The notes under the pieces: model-generated
The model's input: the letters and a program-made list of their open reading frames with translations, nothing else
Told to the model about the DNA's origin: nothing
Database searches by the model: none
Position numbers and translations under genes: made by a program
Part shown: positions 37,519 through 45,794 of the stretch, piece by piece
Numbering within the stretch: the stretch's first letter is position 1
Layout of the letters: every line of letters begins with the position of its first letter
NCBI RefSeq assembly: GCF_024343575.1
Contig: NZ_RJUA01000008.1
Coordinates: forward strand, 1 to 64,000
Length of the DNA stretch: 64,000 nt
Reading direction: 5' to 3'
Origin: Lacihabitans sp. LS3-19
Lineage (GTDB): Bacteria; Bacteroidota; Bacteroidia; Cytophagales; Spirosomataceae

Positions 37519-37643
37519 TTCGATGTTCTTCAAAAGAAATATTTTCAGTAAACAATAAAGATAAGTTCAAGGTTAGCTTATATTTTCCACAATTCTTTTT
37601 TGAGTTTTCCCTCTAATTTTTAGGCACTTTCGACAATTTCAAA

Positions 37644-37687
37644 GCGAAGTTTTAAAGCGTTAATTCTCAAAAACTTCGCCATTTTTT
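37644..37687 (+). terminator. Probable terminator of the DUF3592-like gene
   Basis: GCGAAGTTTT (37644-37653) pairs perfectly with AAAACTTCGC (37670-37679) around a 16-base loop; CATTTTTT follows. It is about 125 bases after the stop codon, a long but possible distance. Confidence 0.55.
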
Positions 37688-37830
37688 GGTTCTTTTTTCG
37701 CCATCGTTACTTTCGACGTGAAATTGGCGTGGTATTCAAAGTTTTTTTTTCGATGTTATGACGTAGTTTTTACTACATTTTTTTATAACTTTGGGTCGCT
37801 TATTTTTCGGGCGACACTCGAAAAGAAGAG

Positions 37831-37937
37831 CTTGCAAAGTTGGTCTGTCTCCAACGCGGGCAAGCAATTAAAAGTTTGATAATCAATTAATTAACTCAAT
37901 GTTCGCTCCAAAATCATCTTGCTTGCGAGCCGTTGGA
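37831..37937. repeat. Three mutually complementary arms (attC-like or RNA switch)
   Basis: Arm A CTTGCAAAGTTGG (37831-37843), arm B TCCAACGCGGGCAAGCAA (37850-37867) and arm C TTGCTTGCGAGCCGTTGGA (37919-37937). B pairs with A as CTTGC/GCAAG plus GTTGG/CCAAC, and B pairs with C over 17-18 positions with one bulge, so the two structures exclude each other. C ends 16 bases before the next gene's ATG. Confidence 0.6.
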
Positions 37938-37953
37938 ACGATGAAAAACAGAA

Positions 37954-38154
37954 ATGGAACCATTAAAACCACAGCCCAAATATCAAATTGGTGATTGTGT
38001 TTCAGAAATCCAAAGACCTGAAATAATCGGAATTATTGAATACTTATTTTGGCATTTCAAAGACCAAGAATACAAATTTCACATCAGTGTCAATGGCAAA
38101 AGAAAATCAAGAAGATACTCTGACAAAGAATTGCTGTTATTTTTAAATGAATAA
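37954..38154 (+). CDS. Small hypothetical protein, 66 residues
   Basis: A short protein (starts MEPLKPQPKYQIGDCV; ends KSRRYSDKELLLFLNE) with alternating beta strands and an IGDxV opening like small SH3-like barrels. No domain is recognised. I accept it because it has a clear ATG, a natural codon pattern and sits right after a structured upstream region. It could be a cassette-borne gene, an anti-toxin-like or nucleic-acid-binding protein; none of these is supported further. Confidence 0.5.
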   Translation: MEPLKPQPKYQIGDCVSEIQRPEIIGIIEYLFWHFKDQEYKFHISVNGKRKSRRYSDKELLLFLNE

Positions 38155-38245
38155 ACTATACATGTGAAAACTTGCTAATTTTCGTTCGAGATGACATTCT
38201 AAGGCAGGTTCTCTATGTTTTTAGATTTTGGCTCACAAAGTTACA

Positions 38246-38935
38246 TCAAAAAATCTCCAACAACTGACTCAAAGCATTAATCTTTGTATTTGGCGTATAG
38301 GCCCCATTTATATCAAAATGAACGGTTTTCCAACCAGCTTTTTGGGCTCCTTCTATATCAGCTACTAGGTTATCTCCTATCATCACACTTTCTGAAACAT
38401 GGGCATTGGCTTTGTTTAGTGCGTATTCATAAATCTCCTTTTCGGGTTTTCTTGAGCCAGCAATATCATTGGTAACTATACACTCAAAAAAATGCAAAAT
38501 GCCTGAACTCTCCATCTTCAACTTTTGGATTTCATGGTAGCCATTGCTTATTATATGCATTTTATAAGCTTTCTTTTCTAATGCTTGGAGAGTTGCAAGA
38601 GCATCGTCCATCAGTAGTTTTTGATGAGGCAAAAGATTAAGAAACATATCATTTAAACTGAAAGAAGTTTCTTCGTCTATATGTATATCACAAGCACTTA
38701 AGACTTTTTGAAAGCGAATTTTTCGAAGATATTCGTGGGTAATCTGCCCTTGGTCCAGAGCATCCCAAAGGCCTTTGTTAATTACAGAAAATGTATCATT
38801 AAACTCTTGGAAGCTAATTTTTCCAGTAAAAATCACATCATTTTTATCAAAAATTTGCTGTAAACAAACTTGCGAGTTTTTTTCAAAATCCCAAAGGGTG
38901 TGGTCGAGGTCAAAAAACAAATGCCTGATTTTCAA
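38246..38935 (-). CDS. YjjG-family HAD pyrimidine nucleotidase
   Basis: A HAD phosphatase of about 229 residues. Motif I is FFDLDHTLWDF, the DxDxT nucleophile motif near residues 8-12; motif II is the Ser in HIISNGYH; motif III/IV is in GSRKPEKEIY and MIGDNLVADIEG. The sequence and size fit the YjjG/noncanonical pyrimidine nucleotidase group that cleans damaged nucleotides. I prefer the TTG at 38935 (LKIRHLFFDLDHT) because relatives begin right there; an ATG 15 codons upstream (38980) gives an extra, basic N-terminus. Confidence 0.82.
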   Translation of the reverse strand: MKIRHLFFDLDHTLWDFEKNSQVCLQQIFDKNDVIFTGKISFQEFNDTFSVINKGLWDALDQGQITHEYLRKIRFQKVLSACDIHIDEETSFSLNDMFLNLLPHQKLLMDDALATLQALEKKAYKMHIISNGYHEIQKLKMESSGILHFFECIVTNDIAGSRKPEKEIYEYALNKANAHVSESVMIGDNLVADIEGAQKAGWKTVHFDINGAYTPNTKINALSQLLEIF

Positions 38936-39009
38936 TATGCTATATTTTAAAGATTTAAACCTCCGCAAAATATAACACAAAAATCAGGCACCAAAATAAA
39001 ATTGATTTT

Positions 39010-39312
39010 TTAGGCGATAACCAAACGCTCCACCGCTTCGTTTCCTACCAAATGCTTCTCGATGATTTCTTCAACATCGTCCAAAGTAACTTTGCCATAA
39101 AAAACGCCTTCAGGATAAACCACCAATGATGGTCCCAAAGCACAAGTATCCAAGCAACCTGAACGTTGAGCTCTTATCTCAAGATCTAATCCTCGCTCTT
39201 TTAAACCTGCCTTAAAGGCATTTACCAACTCCATACCTCTTTCGCTACCACAACATTTTTTGGGTGCGTCTTTATCGTTTGTACAAACAAATACGTGTTT
39301 TGTATATTTCAT
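39010..39312 (-). CDS. Thioredoxin-like [2Fe-2S] ferredoxin
   Basis: A 100-residue electron carrier of the thioredoxin-fold [2Fe-2S] type. The four likely cluster ligands are the Cys in VFVCTN, one of the pair in KKCCGS, and two in the RSGCLDTCALGP stretch; the pattern GCLDxCxxGP is the family signature. It is cytoplasmic and its redox partner is unknown. It is monocistronic; the 600 bases upstream consist of repeats. Confidence 0.85.
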   Translation of the reverse strand: MKYTKHVFVCTNDKDAPKKCCGSERGMELVNAFKAGLKERGLDLEIRAQRSGCLDTCALGPSLVVYPEGVFYGKVTLDDVEEIIEKHLVGNEAVERLVIA

Positions 39313-39334
39313 TTTTTGATAATTTTATTTCTTT

Positions 39335-39436
39335 TTAAAAATCAAGCTCAAGCTCAAAAAGCAAGTTTAAGTTCAAGTTCAAGTTCAAATTCGAGTTCAA
39401 ATTCAAATTCAAATTTAAGTTCAAGCTTTTTCCTTT
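39335..39436. repeat. Hexamer satellite (AAGTTC/AAATTC)
   Basis: About 15 imperfect tandem copies of a six-base unit (AAGCTC, AAGTTC, AAATTC, GAGTTC). It lies directly upstream of the [2Fe-2S] ferredoxin start codon (39312), so length changes could affect that gene's promoter spacing. Confidence 0.8.
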
Positions 39437-39497
39437 CAGGGTTTTGATTTGTTGTCTGTGTCCTGATAGTTATAGGGAGGGCAATTAGAACAATTTC

Positions 39498-39780
39498 ACC
39501 CCTTCGGTGTTTTAGCCTCTTGGTTTTGACTTGTTAATTATAATAATACCACCCCTTCGGGGTTTTAGCCACTAGGTTATAACTTTTTAATTATAATAAT
39601 TCCACCCCTTCGGGGTTATAGTCTCTTGGTTTTGACTTTTTAATTATAATAATTCCACCCCTTCGGGGTTTTAGCCACTTGGTTTTGACTTTTTAATTAT
39701 AATAATTTCAACCCTTCGGGGTTATAACTTTTTGCTTTTTGACTTGTTAATTATAATAATGGCACCCCTTCGGGGTTTTG
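39498..39780. repeat. 53-bp tandem repeat, six hairpin-bearing copies
   Basis: The hairpin core ACCCCTTCGGGGT starts at 39498 (variant), 39551, 39604, 39657, 39711 (one C lost) and 39764: spacing 53, 53, 53, 54, 53. Between cores is a conserved linker of the form TTTTAGCCACTTGGTTTTG followed by ACTTTTTAATTATAATAAT. Copy 1 keeps a stem as CACC/GGTG. The array lies downstream of aroE and upstream of the ferredoxin gene. Confidence 0.92.
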
Positions 39781-39929
39781 GTTTCTTTACTTTTTTAGGG
39801 TTATTGTTATTTCAAAATATTCAAAAACCGTTTCACCAATAATCACCAAAAGCCCTCTACAAACCAATAACTAAAACACTAATTAACCAATACACAAATA
39901 CACTTTTAACTAATAAACCAATAACCACA

Positions 39930-40667
39930 TCACTCACCCCAAATCTCCCAAGACTTCTCGGCTTGATAAACCAGCATGTCGTAGCCATTTTTAGTTTTGG
40001 CTCCATTGGCTTTGGCTTTCTGCAAAAACTGCGTTTCTGATGGATTATACACCAAATCGAAACAAAAATGATTACTTGTGAATGTCTCGTAATCTAAATC
40101 GGGGAAACTTGCTACATTGGGATATGTACCCAATGGTGTGCAGTTTATCACCAATTTATATTCTGCCAAAAGCTCATTTGCCTTTCTGTAATTTATCGTA
40201 TGCTCCGAAGCTCTTCTTGAAACCAATTCGAAGGGTATCTCCATGTCTTCCAATGCCACACAAACTGCTTTGGCTGCACCTCCGTTACCCATAACAAGAG
40301 CTTTTATACCTTTGGCATTGCCCAAAAACTCCTCTAAAGATTTACGAAACCCGAAATAATCCGAATTATAACCGATTAGTTTTTTGTTTTCTGCAACTTT
40401 TATCACATTTACAGCCCCTATTCGCTTAGCAGCAGGATCTACTTCAGTCAGAAATTGCATCACATCAACTTTGTGCGGGATCGTTACATTCAATCCAACC
40501 AAGTCTTCATTTTTGCTAATCAAAGACTTCAATTCTTTTATATCCTCCATCTCAAACAACTCATACTGATGTGTTTGAGACAGTCCTAATTCTCCGAATT
40601 TTTCCGTGAAATATTTCTTTGAAAACGAATGTGAGAGCGGAAACCCAACTAAACCGTATTTTTTCAT
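39930..40667 (-). CDS. aroE: Shikimate dehydrogenase
   Basis: A 245-residue NADP enzyme of the shikimate pathway, reducing 3-dehydroshikimate. The N-terminus KYGLVGFPLSHSFSKKYF contains the substrate-binding Ser pair, then NVTIPHK with the catalytic Lys, YNSDYFGF, the nucleotide-binding GNGGAAKAV and the end GYDMLVYQAEKSW. It is short for the family but all sites are present. Its ATG overlaps the stop of the DedA gene by one base, so it belongs to an operon with DedA and the ComA homologue. Confidence 0.92.
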   Translation of the reverse strand: MKKYGLVGFPLSHSFSKKYFTEKFGELGLSQTHQYELFEMEDIKELKSLISKNEDLVGLNVTIPHKVDVMQFLTEVDPAAKRIGAVNVIKVAENKKLIGYNSDYFGFRKSLEEFLGNAKGIKALVMGNGGAAKAVCVALEDMEIPFELVSRRASEHTINYRKANELLAEYKLVINCTPLGTYPNVASFPDLDYETFTSNHFCFDLVYNPSETQFLQKAKANGAKTKNGYDMLVYQAEKSWEIWGE

Positions 40668-41317
40668 TAGGCTTTATTATTAAAAAACTTCACTTTTACA
40701 ATTCCCCAAAGCATCGGTAAAATAGATACGAAGACTATTCCTAAAACCACTTTTTCGAAGTTGGCTTTTACAAATTCATTGTTGCCTAAAAGATAACCAA
40801 TCATTGTAATACTTGTAACCCACAACACTGCTCCGACGAAGCAGAAGGTGATATAGGTTCGGTATTTCATACTTGCCGCACCTGCCACAAATGGAGCTAT
40901 AGTCCGGATGATAGGCATAAACCTGGCAATAATAACCGCTTTTGGTCCATGCTTTATATAAAACTCCTCGGTCTGGGTGATGTATTCTCTTTTCAAAAAA
41001 AGAATCTTTTCTTTAGACTTTACATATTCGCTAAATCTCCTTCCAACAAAATAATTGACATTGTCGCCTAATAAAGCCGCAAAAATCAAAAGTGGAATTA
41101 CAAATGCAACATTCAGCTGACCAGTAGTGGCGGCCAACAATCCCACAGCAAATAGCAATGAATCTCCAGGCAAAAGTGGCATTACGATCAGACCCGTTTC
41201 TACAAAAATCACTAAAAACAACAAAGCATAGGTCAGCTTGTCATATTCGGCTAAAAAGCCCTGAAGTGTGGTTAATGGGTCTTTTAAAAATTCTAATAAA
41301 AAATGAATCAATTCCAT
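40667..41317 (-). CDS. DedA family membrane protein
   Basis: A 216-residue inner membrane protein with about five hydrophobic segments, two of them likely re-entrant. The DedA/SNARE-associated signature is visible: PLLPGDSLLFAVGLLA, GDNVNYFVGRRF and the F(x)RxxPxxR(x)xxPxxAG motif in ARFMPIIRTIAPFVAGAASM. The family includes proteins that flip undecaprenyl phosphate or phospholipids. It is coupled to aroE by a one-base overlap and lies 3 bases after the ComA homologue, so the three genes form one operon. Confidence 0.88.
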   Translation of the reverse strand: MELIHFLLEFLKDPLTTLQGFLAEYDKLTYALLFLVIFVETGLIVMPLLPGDSLLFAVGLLAATTGQLNVAFVIPLLIFAALLGDNVNYFVGRRFSEYVKSKEKILFLKREYITQTEEFYIKHGPKAVIIARFMPIIRTIAPFVAGAASMKYRTYITFCFVGAVLWVTSITMIGYLLGNNEFVKANFEKVVLGIVFVSILPMLWGIVKVKFFNNKA

Positions 41318-41320
41318 AGA

Positions 41321-42145
41321 TTAGTCGTCTTGTCTTATGCGGTCGTCTTGGTAGTATCTACCCAATTTGTATTTTTGTTTTACATCGTCTGATAAGAAAG
41401 TCGCGAAAGTATCGCCTCTTAAGCCCAAACGGATGGTTTCCAAAGGTATGATTTCGTTTGGAGCTATATTTCCAAGGTTCACATTAGTACCCACCAATTT
41501 CACAAAATATACTTGTTGTGATTTTTGAGGAGCTTCCCAAATGATATTTTCGGCCGAAATAGCGTGAATTATCTCGTCCACTAATCCTTGTCTAACTTCT
41601 CCAGAACTTCTGTATAGTCCTATATTTCCACCTTCACGAGCTTCTCCGATTACTTTCCAAGCTCCTGCTTGCAGCTCAGCTTTCATCATTTCGATCCATT
41701 TATAAGGAGCAAAAATCTTTTCCGCATCTTTTGAACCTACTTCAGAAAGCACTTTTCCTCTTTTGGCCAACTCTGATATATAGTGACATTTTTCGTCATG
41801 AGGCAAGGTAATAGAGCCATCAGAGACCTCTGCAAGCTCTAAATTAAATTTATCTAATACTCTCATGTAGTCTTCAAACTGATTTCTAACCACGAAAGCT
41901 TCGAAAAGCGTACCTCCAAAATAAACTGGAATGTTGGCGTTTCTGTAAACTGCTAATTTATCTTGGACATTTGGTGTAACAAACGAAGTTGCCCAACCTA
42001 ATTTTACGATGTCTATATGGTTTGATGATATGCTAAGCATGTCTTCTGTTTCTCTGATACTTAAGCCCTTGTCCATCACCATGGTAAGGCCTTCATTTCG
42101 AGGTTGTAAAGTACGCTCGGGCACTTGCGAAAGCGAATAATTCAT
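41321..42145 (-). CDS. Phosphosulfolactate synthase family protein (ComA-like)
   Basis: A 274-residue TIM-barrel protein of the ComA family, which in methanogens adds sulfite to phosphoenolpyruvate as the first step of coenzyme M synthesis. Family sections include MDKGLSIRETEDML, DIVKLGWATSF, VYFGGTLFEAF, LAEVSDGSI and IGEAREGGNIGLY. Bacteroidota do not make coenzyme M; a role in making sulfolactate or cysteate (for instance for sulfonolipids) is possible but is inference. It heads the operon with DedA and aroE. A TACTTTTG box on the minus strand (42183-42190) lies about 40 bases upstream. Confidence 0.82.
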   Translation of the reverse strand: MNYSLSQVPERTLQPRNEGLTMVMDKGLSIRETEDMLSISSNHIDIVKLGWATSFVTPNVQDKLAVYRNANIPVYFGGTLFEAFVVRNQFEDYMRVLDKFNLELAEVSDGSITLPHDEKCHYISELAKRGKVLSEVGSKDAEKIFAPYKWIEMMKAELQAGAWKVIGEAREGGNIGLYRSSGEVRQGLVDEIIHAISAENIIWEAPQKSQQVYFVKLVGTNVNLGNIAPNEIIPLETIRLGLRGDTFATFLSDDVKQKYKLGRYYQDDRIRQDD

Positions 42146-42182
42146 TTCTTCTCTCTTAGTTTTTACGATTAATTACAAAATG

Positions 42183-42190
42183 CAAAAGTA
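42183..42190 (-). promoter_or_regulatory. -7 box of the ComA-DedA-aroE operon
   Basis: TACTTTTG on the minus strand matches TAnnTTTG exactly, 37 bases before the ATG at 42145. No TTG at the ideal -33 distance. Confidence 0.45.
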
Positions 42191-42242
42191 CAAAATACCC
42201 GCATTGATTTTATGACTTCTGACAATTAATAAAAGATTTGAA

Positions 42243-42282
42243 CACAAAAACCACGATAGTGCAACAAAATCGTGGTTTTGTG
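42243..42282. terminator. Terminator of the SLC45-like transporter gene
   Basis: AACCACGAT (42249-42257) pairs with ATCGTGGTT (42269-42277); with the flanking CACAAA/TTTGTG the stem reaches about 14 bp with one bulge. It lies 12 bases after the transporter stop (minus strand). Confidence 0.7.
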
Positions 42283-42294
42283 AGATAAAAAAGC

Positions 42295-43635
42295 TTAGTG
42301 TCCACCCATCGGAACGGCTTTTATATCAATATTTTGATTGGGCTTGGCTTTTATTAGCAATGTTGCAGCGGCAGCTATCAGCAAGAATACACCAGCGAAA
42401 GTTATTGCCTTGCCAGGGTCATTGTTGAGGAAATGCTTTAAAATATACCCAAAAGACAGGGTTTGAATAAGCATCGGAATTACAATCATCATATTAATTA
42501 TACCCATATATACACCATAACGTTCTTTGGGAATCTCACTTACCACTATCAAATATGGAATTCCCATCATACTTGCCCAACCTATTCCAAAACCTGTAAT
42601 GGCAGGGAATAGCAAATATTTATTTTCAATCATTGGAAATGCTAAAAAACCTAAGCCTGCTAATAATAAACAAAATGCATGTACTTTTTTAGGTGAGTAT
42701 TTTTTGGCAAAATATACCAAACTAAATGCCACCAAAAACATCACGATATTGTACCAGCCGTTTACCAAACCTGACCAACTCACGGCCTCACTATAAGTAG
42801 GATTATCCTGATATACCGTGGTTTTCCAAACAGATTGAGCAATACTTTTGGCAGAATTTTGCCAATAACAAAACAAAGCATACCACTGAAATAAATAAAC
42901 CAATGCCAATTGCCAGAGCACTTTAGGCATATCTTTAATGGCTCCAATTATATCTATAAAAGGAGATAAAATACTCAAGGGCGATGCTTTCATCTCTGCT
43001 AATTCTTCTTCCGTTGGAGGAATCTCGGACGTACTTCTCATACTCCACCATACCGAACCAATAGAACATACTGAACCAAGAAAAAATGAAGCATAAATCC
43101 AAGTGGGTAAGGAGCCTGTAGTCCCCAAAAAGATCATTGGAAAAATAAAAATTGAAAGATTGACCAAAGTTTGTCCGAGACCCGTAAAAAAGCTTTGAGC
43201 CTGAAAACCTGTCGGTTGCTGAGACTCATCTAATTTATCTGCAATAAATGCTCTATATGGCTCCATGGCTGTATTATTGCCCACATCTAAAATCCATAAA
43301 AGTCCTGCTGCCATCCAAAGCGAACTACTAAATGGGTAAAACAAAAGTGCAATGCTACACATTAAAGCCCCAATAAAAAAGTAAGGTTTTCTTCTTCCAA
43401 ACTTTGGCGACCAAGTTTTGTCTGACATAGCACCTATAATTGGCTGTATCAACAAACCCGTCATAGGACCTGCAAGATTTAACAAGGGGATTTCGTCTGG
43501 GCTTGCTCCCAAAAAATCATAAATAGGATTAACGGCACTTTGCTGAAGACCAAAACTGTACTGGATTCCGAAGAATCCAACGTTCATGTTTATGATATTT
43601 GCAAAAGTCAATTTCGGTTTAAAGGTTTTCATCAT
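42295..43635 (-). CDS. MFS sugar transporter, SLC45-like
   Basis: A 446-residue carrier with about 12 membrane helices. The section [20 protein letters not shown], with the DK...GRRxP motif after helix 2, and the long loop between helices 6 and 7 fit the GPH/SLC45 type of major facilitator proteins, which import disaccharides such as sucrose or maltose with protons. No glycoside hydrolase is adjacent, so the sugar is open. It is a single-gene unit with a terminator downstream. Confidence 0.82.
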   Translation of the reverse strand: MMKTFKPKLTFANIINMNVGFFGIQYSFGLQQSAVNPIYDFLGASPDEIPLLNLAGPMTGLLIQPIIGAMSDKTWSPKFGRRKPYFFIGALMCSIALLFYPFSSSLWMAAGLLWILDVGNNTAMEPYRAFIADKLDESQQPTGFQAQSFFTGLGQTLVNLSIFIFPMIFLGTTGSLPTWIYASFFLGSVCSIGSVWWSMRSTSEIPPTEEELAEMKASPLSILSPFIDIIGAIKDMPKVLWQLALVYLFQWYALFCYWQNSAKSIAQSVWKTTVYQDNPTYSEAVSWSGLVNGWYNIVMFLVAFSLVYFAKKYSPKKVHAFCLLLAGLGFLAFPMIENKYLLFPAITGFGIGWASMMGIPYLIVVSEIPKERYGVYMGIINMMIVIPMLIQTLSFGYILKHFLNNDPGKAITFAGVFLLIAAAATLLIKAKPNQNIDIKAVPMGGH

Positions 43636-43763
43636 AGGTTTTTCGTATTAGTATTTTTACAAAAGAAATGAAAAAAATTATATTCTGAATTATCCTTTTG
43701 AATATTTATTAAAATTAAAATAGTTAATATTGCGATTAGGATTGAGGCGGAATACTTTGCAGA

Positions 43764-45155
43764 ATGAATATCAGCGTTAAATTTTATATATTCTTTGTTT
43801 TTATTTTTACATTTTTCAGCTTTGGGTCATATTCCCAAAAGTCTTTTAGTGTAGAACAAATCCAAGTAACTGGAAATCATAAAACTAAACGAGATATTAT
43901 AGTTAGAGAATTAACCTTTAAACAAGGTGATACACTAAGTTTAACCAATATTGAGCAGGTTCTAGAACGCTGCAGACAAAATATCATAAACACAAATCTT
44001 TTCCTTACAGTAGAGGTATTTTACAACGAGTCAGGAGATCATATCCACGTATTTGTGGCAGTAAAAGAACGCTGGTATTTAGTTGTACTACCTGAAGTAT
44101 ATTTAGCAGACAGAAGCTTTAATGAATGGTGGTATCTCCGAAATCGAGACCTCAACAGACTAACCTACGGCCTTACTGCCAAGCACTTTAACCTAAGTGG
44201 CAACAATGACCAGATCAAGTTTAAAGCAATGAATGGCTTTATCCCCTATTTTGAAGTTTCCTACTCCAAACCTTATATAGACAAACGAAAACGAATTGGC
44301 ATAAGAGCGGGTGCTTTTTATTCCACACAAAGAACGATGGCCTATAGAACTTGGAATGATAAACTAGATTTTTTTTCAACAGAAAATCGCATGAGGGAAC
44401 GGCTCGGTGCCATATTTGAACTTCGACTGAGAAATGCTCACTATCATTTTCATAGCATAAACTTAGGTTTTACAAACACTACTATAGCAGACACTATAAG
44501 CCAACTAAATCCCAGATATTTTGGAGAAAACACACTTAATCAAAAAGTCTTAAGCTTTGTTTACGATTACAGATTTGACAAAAGAGATAATCGACAATAC
44601 CCACTAAAAGGCACATTATTGTATACTCAACTTAATAATTCCTTTGTTTTTAATGGCTACAATCAAACCAGTATCTATGGACTTGGTGGCTATTATAGGC
44701 CTTTAGGCCATTCATTGTTTTTCGAATCTACACTAAGAGGAAAAATATCAACGCCTAAAAAACAATATTATCCACTTGTTGCAGGATTGGGCTATGGGAA
44801 CAACCTAGTGCGTGGATATGAACTGTATGTTATAGACGGCCAACATTACGCTTTATCAAAAAATACTTTAAAATATGAAGCCTTCAAAAGGACTTTTAAT
44901 TTAAAAAATCTCATAAAACTTCCTCAATTTAACACACTTCCATTGGCCATCTATCCTAATATTTATTTCGATTTTGGGTACATTAAAAACTACTACCCTA
45001 TTTATAGTAATTCTAAATTATCAAACAAATTATTAAACGGTGGTGGAATTGGCTTAGATTTTGTGACTTGGTATAATAGCAACGTCAAAACATCCTATTC
45101 TATAAATCAATTTGGTGAACGAAAATTCTTTTTCGGTATCTCTAGAGATTTATAA
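43764..45155 (+). CDS. BamA/TamA-like outer membrane protein
   Basis: A 463-residue outer membrane protein with a signal peptide (residues 1-24). Residues ~28-105 form one POTRA domain (VEQIQVTGNHKTKRDIIVREL); the rest is a beta-barrel of the surface antigen type, with FDKRDNRQYPLKGTLLY near residue 270-290 and YGNNLVRGYELYVIDG near 345. It is shorter than BamA, which has five POTRA domains, so it is probably an accessory member (TamA-like or TpsB-like) rather than the main assembly factor. Its passenger is unknown; no partner gene follows. Confidence 0.85.
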   Translation: MNISVKFYIFFVFIFTFFSFGSYSQKSFSVEQIQVTGNHKTKRDIIVRELTFKQGDTLSLTNIEQVLERCRQNIINTNLFLTVEVFYNESGDHIHVFVAVKERWYLVVLPEVYLADRSFNEWWYLRNRDLNRLTYGLTAKHFNLSGNNDQIKFKAMNGFIPYFEVSYSKPYIDKRKRIGIRAGAFYSTQRTMAYRTWNDKLDFFSTENRMRERLGAIFELRLRNAHYHFHSINLGFTNTTIADTISQLNPRYFGENTLNQKVLSFVYDYRFDKRDNRQYPLKGTLLYTQLNNSFVFNGYNQTSIYGLGGYYRPLGHSLFFESTLRGKISTPKKQYYPLVAGLGYGNNLVRGYELYVIDGQHYALSKNTLKYEAFKRTFNLKNLIKLPQFNTLPLAIYPNIYFDFGYIKNYYPIYSNSKLSNKLLNGGGIGLDFVTWYNSNVKTSYSINQFGERKFFFGISRDL

Positions 45156-45231
45156 AAAATTTCATAAATGTTTTGTAAATCGTTTTTTTTCAATACTTTA
45201 GTGCTGTATTTAATAACCCATTGAGTAAAAA

Positions 45232-45696
45232 TTGAACACTGTCGCCTTAAAAATCCCTAAAAGGAGGAGCGAAAACTCCGCTATTAGTAAGCTTTCTAAA
45301 AAAATATTTGATTCTAACGAAGGTATATTTCGTGGTTTTAGATTTGGTCAAGATTTGGACGAAATTATTTCCCAAGAAAGATTCAAAGTATTTGAAAAAG
45401 AAAAAGAATACACTGGTGTATCGTTTACAAACACCAAAATGGAAACTATTGACATTCTATACTTCAAGAATGTTTTCAATAAGTTAGACAAAATCCAAGT
45501 TGATGTTTTTATGAACACCGAAAAATCTGCGAACGATTTATTCGATGCTTTTTATTTCCAAATTTTCGAAAAACACGGCTTCCCTATTCCAATAAAAGAT
45601 GGATATTGTTGGAACCATGAATTTGAAACGAAAATTTCACTTACAAAAGTGGAAAACCAAATTGAACAAGGTTTACTTTTGGTTTTTGAAAAATAA
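45232..45696 (+). CDS. Hypothetical cytoplasmic protein, 154 residues
   Basis: Unrecognised. The first usable start is a TTG (45232), since no ATG lies near; the N-terminus is basic (KIPKRRSENSAISKLSKK), then comes FRGFRFGQDLDEIISQERF, a pattern seen in several small Bacteroidota proteins without function. The rest is mixed alpha/beta with no signal peptide. It lies between the BamA-like barrel and mutL with gaps on both sides, so no operon partner can be named. Confidence 0.55.
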   Translation: MNTVALKIPKRRSENSAISKLSKKIFDSNEGIFRGFRFGQDLDEIISQERFKVFEKEKEYTGVSFTNTKMETIDILYFKNVFNKLDKIQVDVFMNTEKSANDLFDAFYFQIFEKHGFPIPIKDGYCWNHEFETKISLTKVENQIEQGLLLVFEK

Positions 45697-45780
45697 AATC
45701 TCTGGTATTTTTTTAAGCAATTCCTAATTACTTCCTGTTCTCATTCGGAATTCCCTCATAAATTTCGGAACTTTGCCATT

Positions 45781-45788
45781 TAATTTTG
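45781..45788 (+). promoter_or_regulatory. -7 box of mutL
   Basis: TAATTTTG matches TAnnTTTG and ends six bases before the mutL ATG, so the message would have almost no leader. No clear TTG at the -33 position. Confidence 0.45.
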
Positions 45789-45794
45789 ATATAA

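Larger units (their letters stand above)
37519..37953. other. 435-bp spacer with several inverted repeats
   Basis: No convincing gene. It holds a terminator-like hairpin (37644-37687), a small hairpin GTCGC...GCGAC (37796-37815), and a three-armed set of complementary stretches at 37831-37937 described separately. ACTTTCGAC occurs twice (near 37626 and 37710). Confidence 0.6.

Noticed and set aside
39498-39780. CRISPR-like regular spacing
   Set aside because: The linkers between hairpins are conserved, not unique spacers, the period is 53 bp with no separate repeat and spacer parts, and no cas gene is near.
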